DNA of 64,000 nucleotides. It comes from Streptomyces abikoensis. GTDB lineage: Bacteria > Actinomycetota > Actinomycetes > Streptomycetales > Streptomycetaceae. The translations under genes and the position numbers were made by a program. The notes under the pieces are model-generated. The model saw only the letters and a program-made list of their open reading frames with translations. It was not told the origin of the DNA and searched no databases. Of the stretch, positions 51,918-60,386 are shown in pieces. The stretch covers positions 62,001 through 126,000 of the forward strand of contig NZ_BMRT01000003.1 of NCBI RefSeq assembly GCF_014648775.1. The letters are read 5' to 3'. Every line of letters starts with the position of its first letter. The first letter of the stretch is position 1.

Positions 51918-53414
51918 ATGGCCCCCACCATGGACAACGCTGCCGAAGGCGCCAACGTGTCCAGCACCGACAGCGCCGTGAGCGCCGTCGAGACCCGCGG
52001 TATCGAGCCGGTACCCGACAACGAACGCCACGGCCGGGTCCGGGAGCTCTTCCCGACCTGGGTGGCCGCCAACATCAGCGTGCTGCTGCTCACCATGGGC
52101 GCGGCGCTGGTGGTCTTCAACAAGCTGAACTTCTGGCAGGTCATGATCGTCGCGGCGTGCGCCGCGCTCGTGTCGTTCGGCCTGGTCGGCGTGGTCTCCG
52201 TGTCGGGCAAGTGGGGCGGCGCGCCCGGCGCGATGCTCTCCCGGGCCACCTTCGGTGTGCGCGGCAACCTCTTCCCGGGCGCGATCCTGTGGGTCGCCCG
52301 CTTCGGCTGGGAGACGATCAACGCGGTCACCGGCGCCTACGCGGTGCTGACCGTGCTCGATCTGGTCTTCGGCGTGAAGAGCAACAACGTGCTGATCGTC
52401 ATCACGCTGTTCGTCTTCGTCGCCTGCACCTTCCTGGTGAGCGGCATGGGCCGCAAGGCGCTCAACGTCTGCAACACCTGGTCGACGTACCTCTTCGGCG
52501 TCTTCAGCGTGCTGGTGCTCGGCTACCTGATCGCCAACATCAAGTGGGACGACGTCTTCTCCAAGCCCGCCGGTACGACGGCGATGGTCGTCGCCGGTGT
52601 CGGCACGATCGCGGCCGGCGGCATCAGCTGGGTGCCCACCGGTCCCGACTTCGCGCGCTACCTGCCGCACGCGGCTTCCGGCAAGAAGATCGCCGGCGTC
52701 ACGGTCTCCGGCGCGGGCCTCGTGATGGTCCCCATGGTGATGATGGGCGCGGTCATGGCCGTGGCCACGCCGGGTCTCGCCGACGCTCCGGACCCGGTCT
52801 CCTTCCTCGGTGACATCCTCCCGACGTGGCTCGCCGTGCCGTACCTGATCACCGCGATCGTCGGCATGCTGCTGATCAACTCCCTGTCGATGTACTCGGC
52901 CGGCTTCACCGCCCAGACGATGGGCGTCAAGCTGCCGCGTGCGCTGGCCGTGAGCATCAACGCCGCGATCTCGCTGGTCGGCGGTCTGCTGCTGATGCTG
53001 GTCGCGAAGAGCTTCCTGAGCTCGTTCATCACCTTCCTGATCCTGCTGGCCGTCTCCTTCTCGGCCTGGATCGGCGTCTACGTCGTCGACATGAACCGCC
53101 GCCGCAAGCGCGCGGTGCGCTACGACGCCGAGGCCCTCATGGACACCGGCCGCACCAGCCGGTACTGGTACGTCGGCGGCTTCTGCTGGCAGGCGATGAC
53201 GGCGTGGGCCGTCGCCCTGATCGCGGGCATCGCCTTCACCAAGTGCGACTGGTTCGCCGGCCCGCTGTCGGGCACGTTCGTCGGCAAGTACGGGCTCGGT
53301 TGGGCGGCGACGATCGTGATCTCGGCGGTCGTCATGGCGGCGCTGCCGGCGCCGCGGGAGGTTGCGGCGGAGGCCGCGACGGCTGCGCCTGAGCGCGAGA
53401 AGGTTGCCGCGTAA
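51918..53414 (+). CDS. NCS1 family purine/cytosine permease
   Basis: A 498-residue transporter with about 12 helices. NCS1 hallmarks: FPTWVAANISVL near the first helix, GVRGNLFPGAILWVARFGWETINAV, and WVPTGPDFARYLP in a later helix region. Likely substrate is cytosine or a related base with a cation. ATG 51918 follows CGGAG. It is divergent from ftsY and ends in a strong terminator. Confidence 0.87.
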   Translation: MAPTMDNAAEGANVSSTDSAVSAVETRGIEPVPDNERHGRVRELFPTWVAANISVLLLTMGAALVVFNKLNFWQVMIVAACAALVSFGLVGVVSVSGKWGGAPGAMLSRATFGVRGNLFPGAILWVARFGWETINAVTGAYAVLTVLDLVFGVKSNNVLIVITLFVFVACTFLVSGMGRKALNVCNTWSTYLFGVFSVLVLGYLIANIKWDDVFSKPAGTTAMVVAGVGTIAAGGISWVPTGPDFARYLPHAASGKKIAGVTVSGAGLVMVPMVMMGAVMAVATPGLADAPDPVSFLGDILPTWLAVPYLITAIVGMLLINSLSMYSAGFTAQTMGVKLPRALAVSINAAISLVGGLLLMLVAKSFLSSFITFLILLAVSFSAWIGVYVVDMNRRRKRAVRYDAEALMDTGRTSRYWYVGGFCWQAMTAWAVALIAGIAFTKCDWFAGPLSGTFVGKYGLGWAATIVISAVVMAALPAPREVAAEAATAAPEREKVAA

Positions 53415-53432
53415 CCTTCACGGCACGCACTC

Positions 53433-53463
53433 GAGGGCCCCCTCCGGGGGCCCTCTTCGCGTT
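53433..53463 (+). terminator. Intrinsic-type terminator after the NCS1 permease
   Basis: Perfect 10-bp arms (53433-53442 GAGGGCCCCC, 53446-53455) with a TCC loop, then TTCGCGTTT. Confidence 0.8.
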
Positions 53464-53487
53464 TCCGGGTGCCCCGGTGGGTGGGTC

Positions 53488-53629
53488 GGGGTCGGGGTGG
53501 GGCGGACGGGCCCTTCCGGGGCTGAGCTCTTCGCGGCCCCTGGTATCACGGTGCTGGTTGCCCCGTACTTGGCTCCAGCGGCGAAGAGCTCCTTACGCCC
53601 CTACCAGGGCCCGTCCACCCCACCCCGCC
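53488..53629. repeat. Long imperfect inverted repeat
   Basis: The left arm (about 53488-53533, ending GAGCTCTTCGC) and right arm (about 53581-53629, starting GCGAAGAGCTC) are reverse complements over about 45 bp at roughly 80 percent identity; shared blocks include GGGGTGGGG-GGACGGGCCC. A 47-bp spacer lies between. The rest of 53630-53818 is non-coding with runs of CCACCC/GGTGGG and a further imperfect hairpin (53640-53684, GTTTGTG arms). No credible gene is present in 53464-53887. Confidence 0.65.
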
Positions 53630-53818
53630 CCCTCACGCCGTTTGTGGGCAGGCGTTCCGCAGGGCGGAACGGGTGGGCACAAACCCACCCACCGCCCCGC
53701 ACCCACCCCACCCCGCCCGCCCCTACCCGGGGCAACCCGCGCCGGGTGATCGGGCGGGTGGGTGGGGTAGAACCCGCGCCGCAGGCGCGGAAAGCCGCCA
53801 CGGCGGGCAGCCGCAAAG

Positions 53819-53865
53819 CGAAAGGGTGCGGCCCCAGCCTTGTCGGCTGGGGCCGCACCCTTTCG
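53819..53865 (-). terminator. 21-bp perfect hairpin terminator after glcP
   Basis: Arms 53819-53839 and 53845-53865 (CGAAAGGGTGCGGCCCCAGCC... complement) flank a 5-nt loop. Minus-strand continuation is CTTTGCGG. It begins 22 bp past the glcP stop. Confidence 0.85.
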
Positions 53866-53887
53866 AGGAGAGGGGCGGCGGGGGGGG

Positions 53888-55306
53888 TTAGCCCATCTCC
53901 TCCAGCGCCTTGCCCTTGGTCTCCTTCACGAACTTCATCACGAAGGGGATCGAGAGCACGGCGAAGACCGCGTAGATCACGTACGCACCCGAGAGGTTCC
54001 AGTCCGCCAGGCTCGGGAAGCTGGCCGTGATGGCCCAGTTCGCGACCCACTGGGCCGACGCGGCGACACCGAGCGCCGCGGCGCGGATGCGGTTGGGGAA
54101 CATCTCGCCCAGGAAGACCCAGACCACGACGCCCCACGAGAGCGCGAAGAAGAGGACGAACGCGTGGGCCGCGACGAGCGCCACCGTGCCCTGCGTGGTG
54201 GGCAGGGTGCCGTCGGCCGTCTTGGAGGCGAAGGCCCAGGCCTCCAGGGCCAGGGAGAGCGCCATGCCGACGGAGCCGACGAGCGCGAGCGGCTTACGGC
54301 CGATCCGGTCGACGAGGATCATCGCGATCACGGTGCCGACGATGTTGATGATCGACGTGGTGAAGCTGTAGAAGAACGAGCTCTCCGGGTTGACGCCCAC
54401 GGACTGCCACAGCGTCGAGGAGTAGTAGAACGCGACGTTGATGCCGACGAACTGCTGGAAGACGGAGAGGCCGATGCCGACCCAGACGATGGGCAGCAGG
54501 CCGAAGCGACCACCGATGAGGTCCTTGAAGGTGGACTTCTCCTCGCTGTGCATCGCGTGCTCGATCTCGGCGACGCGCTTGTCGACGTCGATGGCGTGGC
54601 CCTCGACCTCGGCCAGGATCTCCTTGGCCTTGTCGGTCTTGCCGACGGAGATCAGGAAGCGGGGGGACTCGGGGATGGCGAAGGAGAGCAGGCCGTAGAG
54701 GACGGCCGGGACGACCATGACGCCGAGCATGAGCTGCCAGGCCTCGATGCCCAGGACCTTGCCGCGCTGCTCACCGTTGGCGGCGTTGAGGATGCCCCAG
54801 TTGACCAGCTGCGAGACGGCGATGCCGACGACGATCGCGGCCTGCTGGAAGGCGCCGAGACGGCCTCGGTAGGCCGGCGGGGAGACCTCGGCGATGTAGG
54901 CCGGGCCGATGACGGAGGCCATGCCGATGGCCATGCCGCCCAGGACGCGCCAGAAGGCGAGGTCGTAGAGCGAGAAGGGCACGGCCGAGCCGACGGCGCT
55001 GATGGTGAACAGCGTCGCGGAGATCTGCATGACCCGGATGCGGCCGATGCGGTCGGCGAGCTTGCCGGCGACGGCCGCGCCGACGGCGCAGCCGATCAGC
55101 GCGATGGCGATGACCTGGGCCAGGGCGGCGGAACCGATGTCGTACTTCCCGCGGATGCCCTCGACCGCGCCGTTGATCACGGAGCTGTCGTAGCCGAAGA
55201 GGAAGCCACCCATGGCCGCGGCCGCGGTGATGAAGATGACGTGGCCGAGGTGGTCCGGCTGGGCCTTGCGGCCCTCGGACCCCTGCGCCATCGCAGTGCT
55301 GGTCAA
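53888..55306 (-). CDS. glcP: Glucose permease (MFS sugar porter)
   Basis: A 472-residue major facilitator with 12 helices, the sugar:proton symporter family. Signatures: GGFLFGYDSSVINGA, KLADRIGRIRVM, PAYIAEVSPPAYRGRL, PESPRFL, and DRIGRKPL in the second half. The start is TTG 55306, with AGGAG 7 nt upstream, giving N-terminus TSTAMAQG and 472 residues, the length I recall for S. coelicolor GlcP. In that organism GlcP feeds glucose kinase, so this is the main glucose entry route. A textbook promoter lies 120 bp upstream. Confidence 0.9.
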   Translation of the reverse strand: MTSTAMAQGSEGRKAQPDHLGHVIFITAAAAMGGFLFGYDSSVINGAVEGIRGKYDIGSAALAQVIAIALIGCAVGAAVAGKLADRIGRIRVMQISATLFTISAVGSAVPFSLYDLAFWRVLGGMAIGMASVIGPAYIAEVSPPAYRGRLGAFQQAAIVVGIAVSQLVNWGILNAANGEQRGKVLGIEAWQLMLGVMVVPAVLYGLLSFAIPESPRFLISVGKTDKAKEILAEVEGHAIDVDKRVAEIEHAMHSEEKSTFKDLIGGRFGLLPIVWVGIGLSVFQQFVGINVAFYYSSTLWQSVGVNPESSFFYSFTTSIINIVGTVIAMILVDRIGRKPLALVGSVGMALSLALEAWAFASKTADGTLPTTQGTVALVAAHAFVLFFALSWGVVVWVFLGEMFPNRIRAAALGVAASAQWVANWAITASFPSLADWNLSGAYVIYAVFAVLSIPFVMKFVKETKGKALEEMG

Positions 55307-55425
55307 GGTTTTCTCCTGGGCCCGGCCACGTTGCCGGGAGTGGGGGGCGGCCTTTCCCGTGGGACAGATCCAGTGGGACACAAGATCAAGGGGGTCACCA
55401 CGTGAAGGCGCGAGCGTCGTGGGAG

Positions 55426-55453
55426 ACCCTATGTCTTCAATTTTCTAAGTCAA
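55426..55453 (-). promoter_or_regulatory. glcP: Vegetative-type promoter of glcP
   Basis: Minus strand TTGACT (55453-55448), 16-bp AT-rich spacer, TAGGGT (55431-55426). This matches the Streptomyces HrdB-type pattern closely and is unusually AT-rich for the window. It implies a leader of about 110 nt before the TTG start. Confidence 0.8.
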
Positions 55454-55521
55454 TAGGTTGTGATGAAGAAGTTTCCCGGGCGTTTCCCCACCGTTGGCTT
55501 CAATACTTGAATCGATCTTGC

Positions 55522-58500
55522 CTAGTTGAGCCGTTGGCTGATCACCTTCGACACTCCGTCGCCCTGCATCGACACTCCGTAGAGGGCGTCGGCGACTTCC
55601 ATGGTCCGTTTCTGGTGAGTGATCACAATCAGCTGGGAGCTCTCCTGGAGTTCCCTCATGATCCCGATCAGCCGCTGGAGATTGGTGTCGTCCAGCGCCG
55701 CCTCGACCTCGTCCATGACGTAGAACGGGCTCGGCCGGGCCTTGAAGATGGCGACGAGGAGGGCGACCGCGGTCAGGGAGCGCTCGCCGCCCGACAGCAG
55801 GGACAGCCGCTTCACCTTCTTGCCGGGCGGCCGGGCCTCCACGTCCACGCCCGTCGCCAGCATGTCGTCCGGGTCGGTGAGCACCAGCCGGCCCTCGCCG
55901 CCGGGGAAGAGCCGGGAGAAGACGCCCTCGAACTGCCGGGCCGTGTCGTGGTACGCCGCTGTGAAGACCTCCTCCACGCGCTTGTCGACGTCCTTGACGA
56001 CCTGGAGGAGGTCGGCCCGGGTCTTTTTGAGGTCTTCGAGTTGTTCCGAGAGGAACTGGTGGCGCTCCTCCAGCGCCGCGAACTCCTCCAGGGCCAGCGG
56101 GTTGACCTTGCCGAGCTGCTGGTAGGCGCGTTCGGCGGCCTTGAGACGCTTCTCCTGGGCGGCCCGGTCGTAGGGCACGGGCCGGTTGCGCGGGTGCTCC
56201 GGGTCGTCCGGGAGCTGCTCGCCCTCGGCCGGGGGCGAGGGCGGTACGGGCTGGTCGGGCCCGTACTCGGCGATCAGGACGGCCGGCTCCACGCCCAGCT
56301 CCTCGAGCGCCTTCGCCTCCAGCTGCTCGATGCGCAGCCGCTTCTCCGCGCCGAGGACCTCGCCCCGGTGGACGGAGTCGGTGAGCTTGTCCAGCTCCGT
56401 CTTGAGGGCCCGGGAGCGGTCGCGCCCGGCGGTCAGCTCCGCCTCGCGTTCAGCCTTCGCGCGCTCGGCCCGGCCGCGTTCCTCGTCCGCGCGCAGCAGC
56501 GAGACCTCCACGTGGGCCAGGAGCTGGCGGGCGCCGGACGCGACGGCCCCGGCGACCCGCGCCTCGTGCGCCAGCCGGGCCTGCCGCCGCTCGGCGCGGG
56601 CGCGCGCCTCGCGTTCGGCGCGGGCCGCGCGGTCGAGCCCGTCGGCCCGGCCGGCGAGCGCCTTGACCCGCTCCTCGTGGGTACGGACCGCGAGGCGCGC
56701 CTCCATCTCGGTCTGCCGCGCGTTGGCCCCGTCGGCGGCGAGGCGGTCGCGGACGGAGGTGTCGGGTTCGTCCGCGCCGTGCTCGTCGTCGAGCTCCTCG
56801 GCCGCCGCGAGCCGGGCGGCGAGCTCCTCGGCCTCCTCGGTGGCCCGCAGGAGCGCCTCCTCGGCGCGCGCGACCGCCGCAGCGGTGCGCTCGGCCTCAC
56901 CGGCCGCCGCCCTGGCCTGCCCGGCGAGGCGGCCGAGGCCCTGGGCGGTCCGCGACTTCTCCCGGTCGGCGTCGCCGCGGCGGGCCGCCAGCTCCTCGAC
57001 GAGGGCGGCCGCCGCCGCGCGGCGCTCCTCGGCGGTGTGCCGGGCCTCGGCGAGCGCGGCGCAGCGGGCGGTCAGCCCGGTCAGTTCGGCGGTCGCCTCG
57101 TCCACGGCCGCCTGGGTCTCCAGGAGGCTGGGGGCGCCGCCGGAGCCGCCCTGGGCGAGGTGGGCGCCGAGCAGATCGCCGTCGGCGGTGACGGCGGTGC
57201 GCTCGGGGTGGCTGCGGACGAGGGCCTCGGCGTCCTCGAGCGTGTCGACGACGACGTAGCCGCGCAGCAGCCGGCGGACGGCGGGCATCAGGTCGTCGGG
57301 GCCGCGTACCAGGCCGGCGGCCGGAAGGGCGCCGGCGGGGGCGGCCGCCGCGTCCTCGGGGTGAGGTGACGTTCCTTCTGCGGGCCCCGCGAGCAGGAGG
57401 GTGGCCCGGCCGGCGTCCTCCTTCTTCAGCAGGCGCAGCGCCTCGGCCGCGGCGGCGGGGCCGGTGACGGCGATCGCGTCGGCCGCCGTGCCCAGCGCGG
57501 CGGCGACGGGGAGCTCGTACCCGGGGGTGACGGTCAGGAGTGCGGCGGCCGGGCCGAGGAGTCCGGTCAGTCGTTCCCGCGCGCTCAGCAGCGCTCCGGT
57601 GCCGTCCTTGCGACGGAGGCCGAGGGCGAGCGCGTCACGGCGGGCGGTGACGGCGGCGCGGCGGCGGTCGGCCTCGGCGGCCTCCTCGCGGGCGGCGTCG
57701 AGGGCGGCCTCGGCGGCGGCCAGAGCGGCCCTCGCCGCGTCGTGGCGGGCGGCGAGTTCGGCGTCGTCGGCCGCGGTGCCGTCGGCCTCGGCCTGGTGGC
57801 GCTCGTACTCCTCCTGTGCGGCGGCCGCGCGCTCGGCGGCCTCGTCGCGGGCGGCCGCGAGGCGGCCGATCTCGGCCTCGGCGGAGGCGGCGCGGCCGTG
57901 GGCGGCGGTGACCCGGCCCTGGAGCCGGGCGAGGTGTTCGCGGCGGTCGGCGATGGCGCGGGCGGCGTCCTTGAGGCGGCGTTCCTCCTCGGCGAGGCGG
58001 CGTTCGAGCTCGGCGCGGTGTCCGGCGGTGGCCTCCAGGGCGTGGCCGGCGGCCTCCAGGGCGGCTTCGAGCTCGGCTTCCTGTTCGCGGACGCGGGCGG
58101 CCTCGCGTTCCAGGTCCTCGGGGTCGCGGCCGCGGCGCTCCTCGGCGGGGGCGGTGGTGGCGCTGGTGACGCGGGCGTCGGCGAGGCTGACGGTGCCGCG
58201 GACGCGTTCGGCGAGCCGGGAGAGTTCGTGCCAGTTCTGCTGGGCGCGGGTGAGGCGCGGGGCGAGCTCGCGGACGTGCTCCTCGAGGGCGGCCTCGCGG
58301 AGGGCGGCGGCCCGCAGTTCGGCCTCGGCGGCGTCCTTGCGGGCCTTGAGGGCGGCCTCGTCGGCGATCTCGGCGCGCAGGGCCTCGCGGAGGGCGACCA
58401 GGTCGTCGGCAAGCAGCCGGAGCCGGGCGTCGCGCAGGTCGGCCTGGATGACGGCGGCGCGGCGGGCGACGGCGGCCTGCCGGCCGAGGGGTTTGAGCTG

Positions 58501-59100
58501 GCGGCGCAGTTCGTCGGTGAGGTCCTGGACGCGGGCGAGGTTGGCCTTCATCGCGTCGAGCTTCCGCAGCGCCTTCTCCTTGCGCTTGCGGTGCTTGAGG
58601 ACGCCGGCGGCCTCCTCGATGAAGGCGCGGCGGCCCTGGGGGTCGGCGTGGAGGACGGAGTCGAGCTGGCCCTGGCCGACGATGACGTGCATCTCGCGGC
58701 CGATGCCGGAGTCGGAGAGGAGTTCCTGGATGTCGAGCAGCCGGCAGGTGTCGCCGTTGATCTGGTACTCGCTGCCGCCGTTGCGGAACATGATCCGCGT
58801 GATGGTGACTTCCGCGTAGTCGATCGGCAGGGCACCGTCGGAGTTGTCGATGGTGAGGGAGACCTCGGCGCGGCCCAGCGGAGGGCGGCCGGTCGTCCCG
58901 GCGAAGATGACGTCCTCCATCTTGCCGCCGCGCAGCGACTTGGCGCCCTGCTCGCCCATGACCCAGGAGAGCGCGTCCACGACATTGGACTTCCCCGAGC
59001 CGTTGGGGCCGACGACACAGGTGATCCCGGGCTCGAAGCGCAGCGTGGTGGCGGAGGCGAAGGATTTGAAGCCGCGCAGGGTAAGGCTCTTGAGGTGCAC
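55522..59100 (-). CDS. smc: Chromosome segregation protein SMC
   Basis: A 1192-residue SMC ATPase for chromosome condensation and segregation with ScpA/ScpB. N-terminal Walker A GPNGSGKS is at 31-38. Long Ala/Glu/Arg-rich coiled coils flank a hinge near the middle (PGYELPVAAALGTAADAI to TADGDLL). The C-terminal signature LSGGERSL is at 1102-1109, and Walker B ends in DE 1130-1131 (FYVMDEVEAALDD). GTG 59100 starts the protein exactly at the conserved N-terminus. There is no clear ribosome site; a small hairpin (GGTAG/CTACC, 59103-59116) lies just upstream. Confidence 0.95.
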   Translation of the reverse strand: MHLKSLTLRGFKSFASATTLRFEPGITCVVGPNGSGKSNVVDALSWVMGEQGAKSLRGGKMEDVIFAGTTGRPPLGRAEVSLTIDNSDGALPIDYAEVTITRIMFRNGGSEYQINGDTCRLLDIQELLSDSGIGREMHVIVGQGQLDSVLHADPQGRRAFIEEAAGVLKHRKRKEKALRKLDAMKANLARVQDLTDELRRQLKPLGRQAAVARRAAVIQADLRDARLRLLADDLVALREALRAEIADEAALKARKDAAEAELRAAALREAALEEHVRELAPRLTRAQQNWHELSRLAERVRGTVSLADARVTSATTAPAEERRGRDPEDLEREAARVREQEAELEAALEAAGHALEATAGHRAELERRLAEEERRLKDAARAIADRREHLARLQGRVTAAHGRAASAEAEIGRLAAARDEAAERAAAAQEEYERHQAEADGTAADDAELAARHDAARAALAAAEAALDAAREEAAEADRRRAAVTARRDALALGLRRKDGTGALLSARERLTGLLGPAAALLTVTPGYELPVAAALGTAADAIAVTGPAAAAEALRLLKKEDAGRATLLLAGPAEGTSPHPEDAAAAPAGALPAAGLVRGPDDLMPAVRRLLRGYVVVDTLEDAEALVRSHPERTAVTADGDLLGAHLAQGGSGGAPSLLETQAAVDEATAELTGLTARCAALAEARHTAEERRAAAAALVEELAARRGDADREKSRTAQGLGRLAGQARAAAGEAERTAAAVARAEEALLRATEEAEELAARLAAAEELDDEHGADEPDTSVRDRLAADGANARQTEMEARLAVRTHEERVKALAGRADGLDRAARAEREARARAERRQARLAHEARVAGAVASGARQLLAHVEVSLLRADEERGRAERAKAEREAELTAGRDRSRALKTELDKLTDSVHRGEVLGAEKRLRIEQLEAKALEELGVEPAVLIAEYGPDQPVPPSPPAEGEQLPDDPEHPRNRPVPYDRAAQEKRLKAAERAYQQLGKVNPLALEEFAALEERHQFLSEQLEDLKKTRADLLQVVKDVDKRVEEVFTAAYHDTARQFEGVFSRLFPGGEGRLVLTDPDDMLATGVDVEARPPGKKVKRLSLLSGGERSLTAVALLVAIFKARPSPFYVMDEVEAALDDTNLQRLIGIMRELQESSQLIVITHQKRTMEVADALYGVSMQGDGVSKVISQRLN

Positions 59101-59274
59101 GCGGTAGGACTCTACCGGCCGTGCGCCGCCCGGCGCGGCCGCGCGCCGGGCGCTGGCGCGCCGCTCTGAACAATGGGTTTCGCCCGGGAATCTTCAGGGC
59201 ACACCATGCGTGAGACGACCGCGGAGAGGATCAGGGGGACGGGAGGACGGCGAGCAAGATCGCCGCACACGACG

Positions 59275-59296
59275 AAGGGACGCCGAAGCGTCCCTT
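59275..59296 (-). terminator. Hairpin with CGAA loop after the small coiled-coil gene
   Basis: 9-bp arms AAGGGACGC (59275-59283) and its complement (59288-59296). A second perfect 10-bp stem, GCCCGGCGCG (59128-59137; 59142-59151), lies nearer smc. Confidence 0.6.
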
Positions 59297-59362
59297 GTGA
59301 GTGCGAACTCTCCAGCGGCTGACGGTGCGGTCCGACCGAGCGCCCCCGGGGCAGGGCACGGG

Positions 59363-59569
59363 TCAGGCGAGCGCGGGCTCCGCCTTCGATACGTCGATGC
59401 TGTCGAGCAGCGAGTCACCACGGTGAGCGGCGGCAGTCAGCGCGTCGTTCTCGGCCTGCATCCGAATGAGCTCGGATTCAAGGTCCTGGACACGCTGCTG
59501 GAGCCGTCGCATCTCGGAGAGGACTCGGGGGTCGGAGCCGCCGACGTAACCGAGAAGCGCCTTTGCCAT
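59363..59569 (-). CDS. Small coiled-coil protein of unknown function
   Basis: A 68-residue protein. A short N-terminal part (MAKALLGYVGGSDPRVL) precedes a heptad-rich coiled coil (about 18-47, LQQRVQDLESELIRMQAENDAL) and a polar end. GGAGGACC lies upstream of the ATG. I recall close relatives across Streptomyces, but no function. It sits alone between acylphosphatase and smc, with a hairpin after it. The leucine/glutamate pattern suggests a dimer; no catalytic site is visible. Confidence 0.78.
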   Translation of the reverse strand: MAKALLGYVGGSDPRVLSEMRRLQQRVQDLESELIRMQAENDALTAAAHRGDSLLDSIDVSKAEPALA

Positions 59570-59972
59570 GATGGATGGTCCTCCACACTGAGTGACCGAC
59601 CGAAGCGGTGTGGGTCGTGAGGGAATCGCACCCGCGGTGTCTGCCATCACTACTGCGGTGTTCCAATGCCAAACAGCTAAGGTGCGCGGGGCTTCCAGAG
59701 TCTCACCAAAAGGTTTGACGGTCAACACGATCACACCCCGTATCCGCAGGCGTCCCAGGGGTGCGCGGGGGTTTATCCACACCGCATTCCGCGCCCGGGG
59801 CCCGAGGGGGCGTAGAGATCATCCGTTGACAGGCAGCCTTGCACGATGCGGCCCGGTTGGCAACCATCAGGCGATTTCCTGCCCCCACATATGCCATTGG
59901 CATATGTGGGGGACACTCCTGCGACGCGATTTCCGGGAAATCGAGCCGATATCCGATTTTCCGGCAGTCGGA
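59570..59972. other. Intergenic region between acyP and the small coiled-coil gene
   Basis: 403 bp without a convincing gene. It holds a 31-bp near-perfect palindrome (59882-59912), and TTATCCACA (59773-59781), a perfect E. coli-type DnaA box. The stretch is less G+C-rich than its surroundings, suggesting a real regulatory region for the small protein. Confidence 0.5.
59882..59912. repeat. 31-bp palindrome with AT-rich centre
   Basis: Arms 59882-59896 (CCCCCACATATGCCA) and 59898-59912 are exact reverse complements around one T. It lies 61 bp after acyP and 313 bp before the small coiled-coil gene. The AT-rich centre and lack of a normal loop favour a protein-binding site, though termination of acyP is possible. 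Confidence 0.7.
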
Positions 59973-60254
59973 TCAGCGGATCTCGAAACCGTCGTATCCG
60001 CCCTTGGGCGGGCCCCAGATCTCGGTGACACCGTCCACCCGCCCGGGCGTGTCGCCGTCCCGCAGCCAGTCGAGCAGCTGTTCGCAGCCCTGGCGGGGGC
60101 CCTCGGCGACGACCTGCACCCGGCCGTCGGAGAGATTGGAGGCGAAGCCCTCCAGGTCACCGATCTGCAAGGCGTTGGCCCGAGTGAACCAACGAAAGCC
60201 CACACCCTGCACATGTCCACGGACCCATGCCGTGAGACGAACATTCTCGTTCAT
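59973..60254 (-). CDS. acyP: Acylphosphatase
   Basis: A 93-residue enzyme hydrolysing acyl phosphates. The phosphate-binding signature [12 protein letters not shown] (with catalytic Arg22) and the [15 protein letters not shown] segment with the catalytic Asn40 are both present. Length is typical. ATG 60254 is clear. Its position near smc and mutM is common in Streptomyces. Confidence 0.93.
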   Translation of the reverse strand: MNENVRLTAWVRGHVQGVGFRWFTRANALQIGDLEGFASNLSDGRVQVVAEGPRQGCEQLLDWLRDGDTPGRVDGVTEIWGPPKGGYDGFEIR

Positions 60255-60386
60255 GTCTGCACGTTAACCGGCCAATTAGATAAGCAGCACTTCGGCCCGC
60301 CATCCCGTGCCGTACAGTCGCGGCCGAATAAGGCTACCCCGTACGAGTGATGCACCTTGGCGCCGAACACGTAAGGAAGGCAGTGG

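Noticed and set aside
53840..55405. Plus-strand frame of 521 codons opposite glcP
   Set aside because: It mirrors the membrane protein on the other strand, and its Asp/Gly/Val repeats are antisense to hydrophobic codons.
59128..59151. GC palindrome near smc as a replication or partition site
   Set aside because: It lacks the parS-like sequence and looks like an ordinary GC stem.
57635..59173. Arg-rich long frame inside smc
   Set aside because: Shadow of the smc coding frame; composition is that of shifted high-G+C codons.
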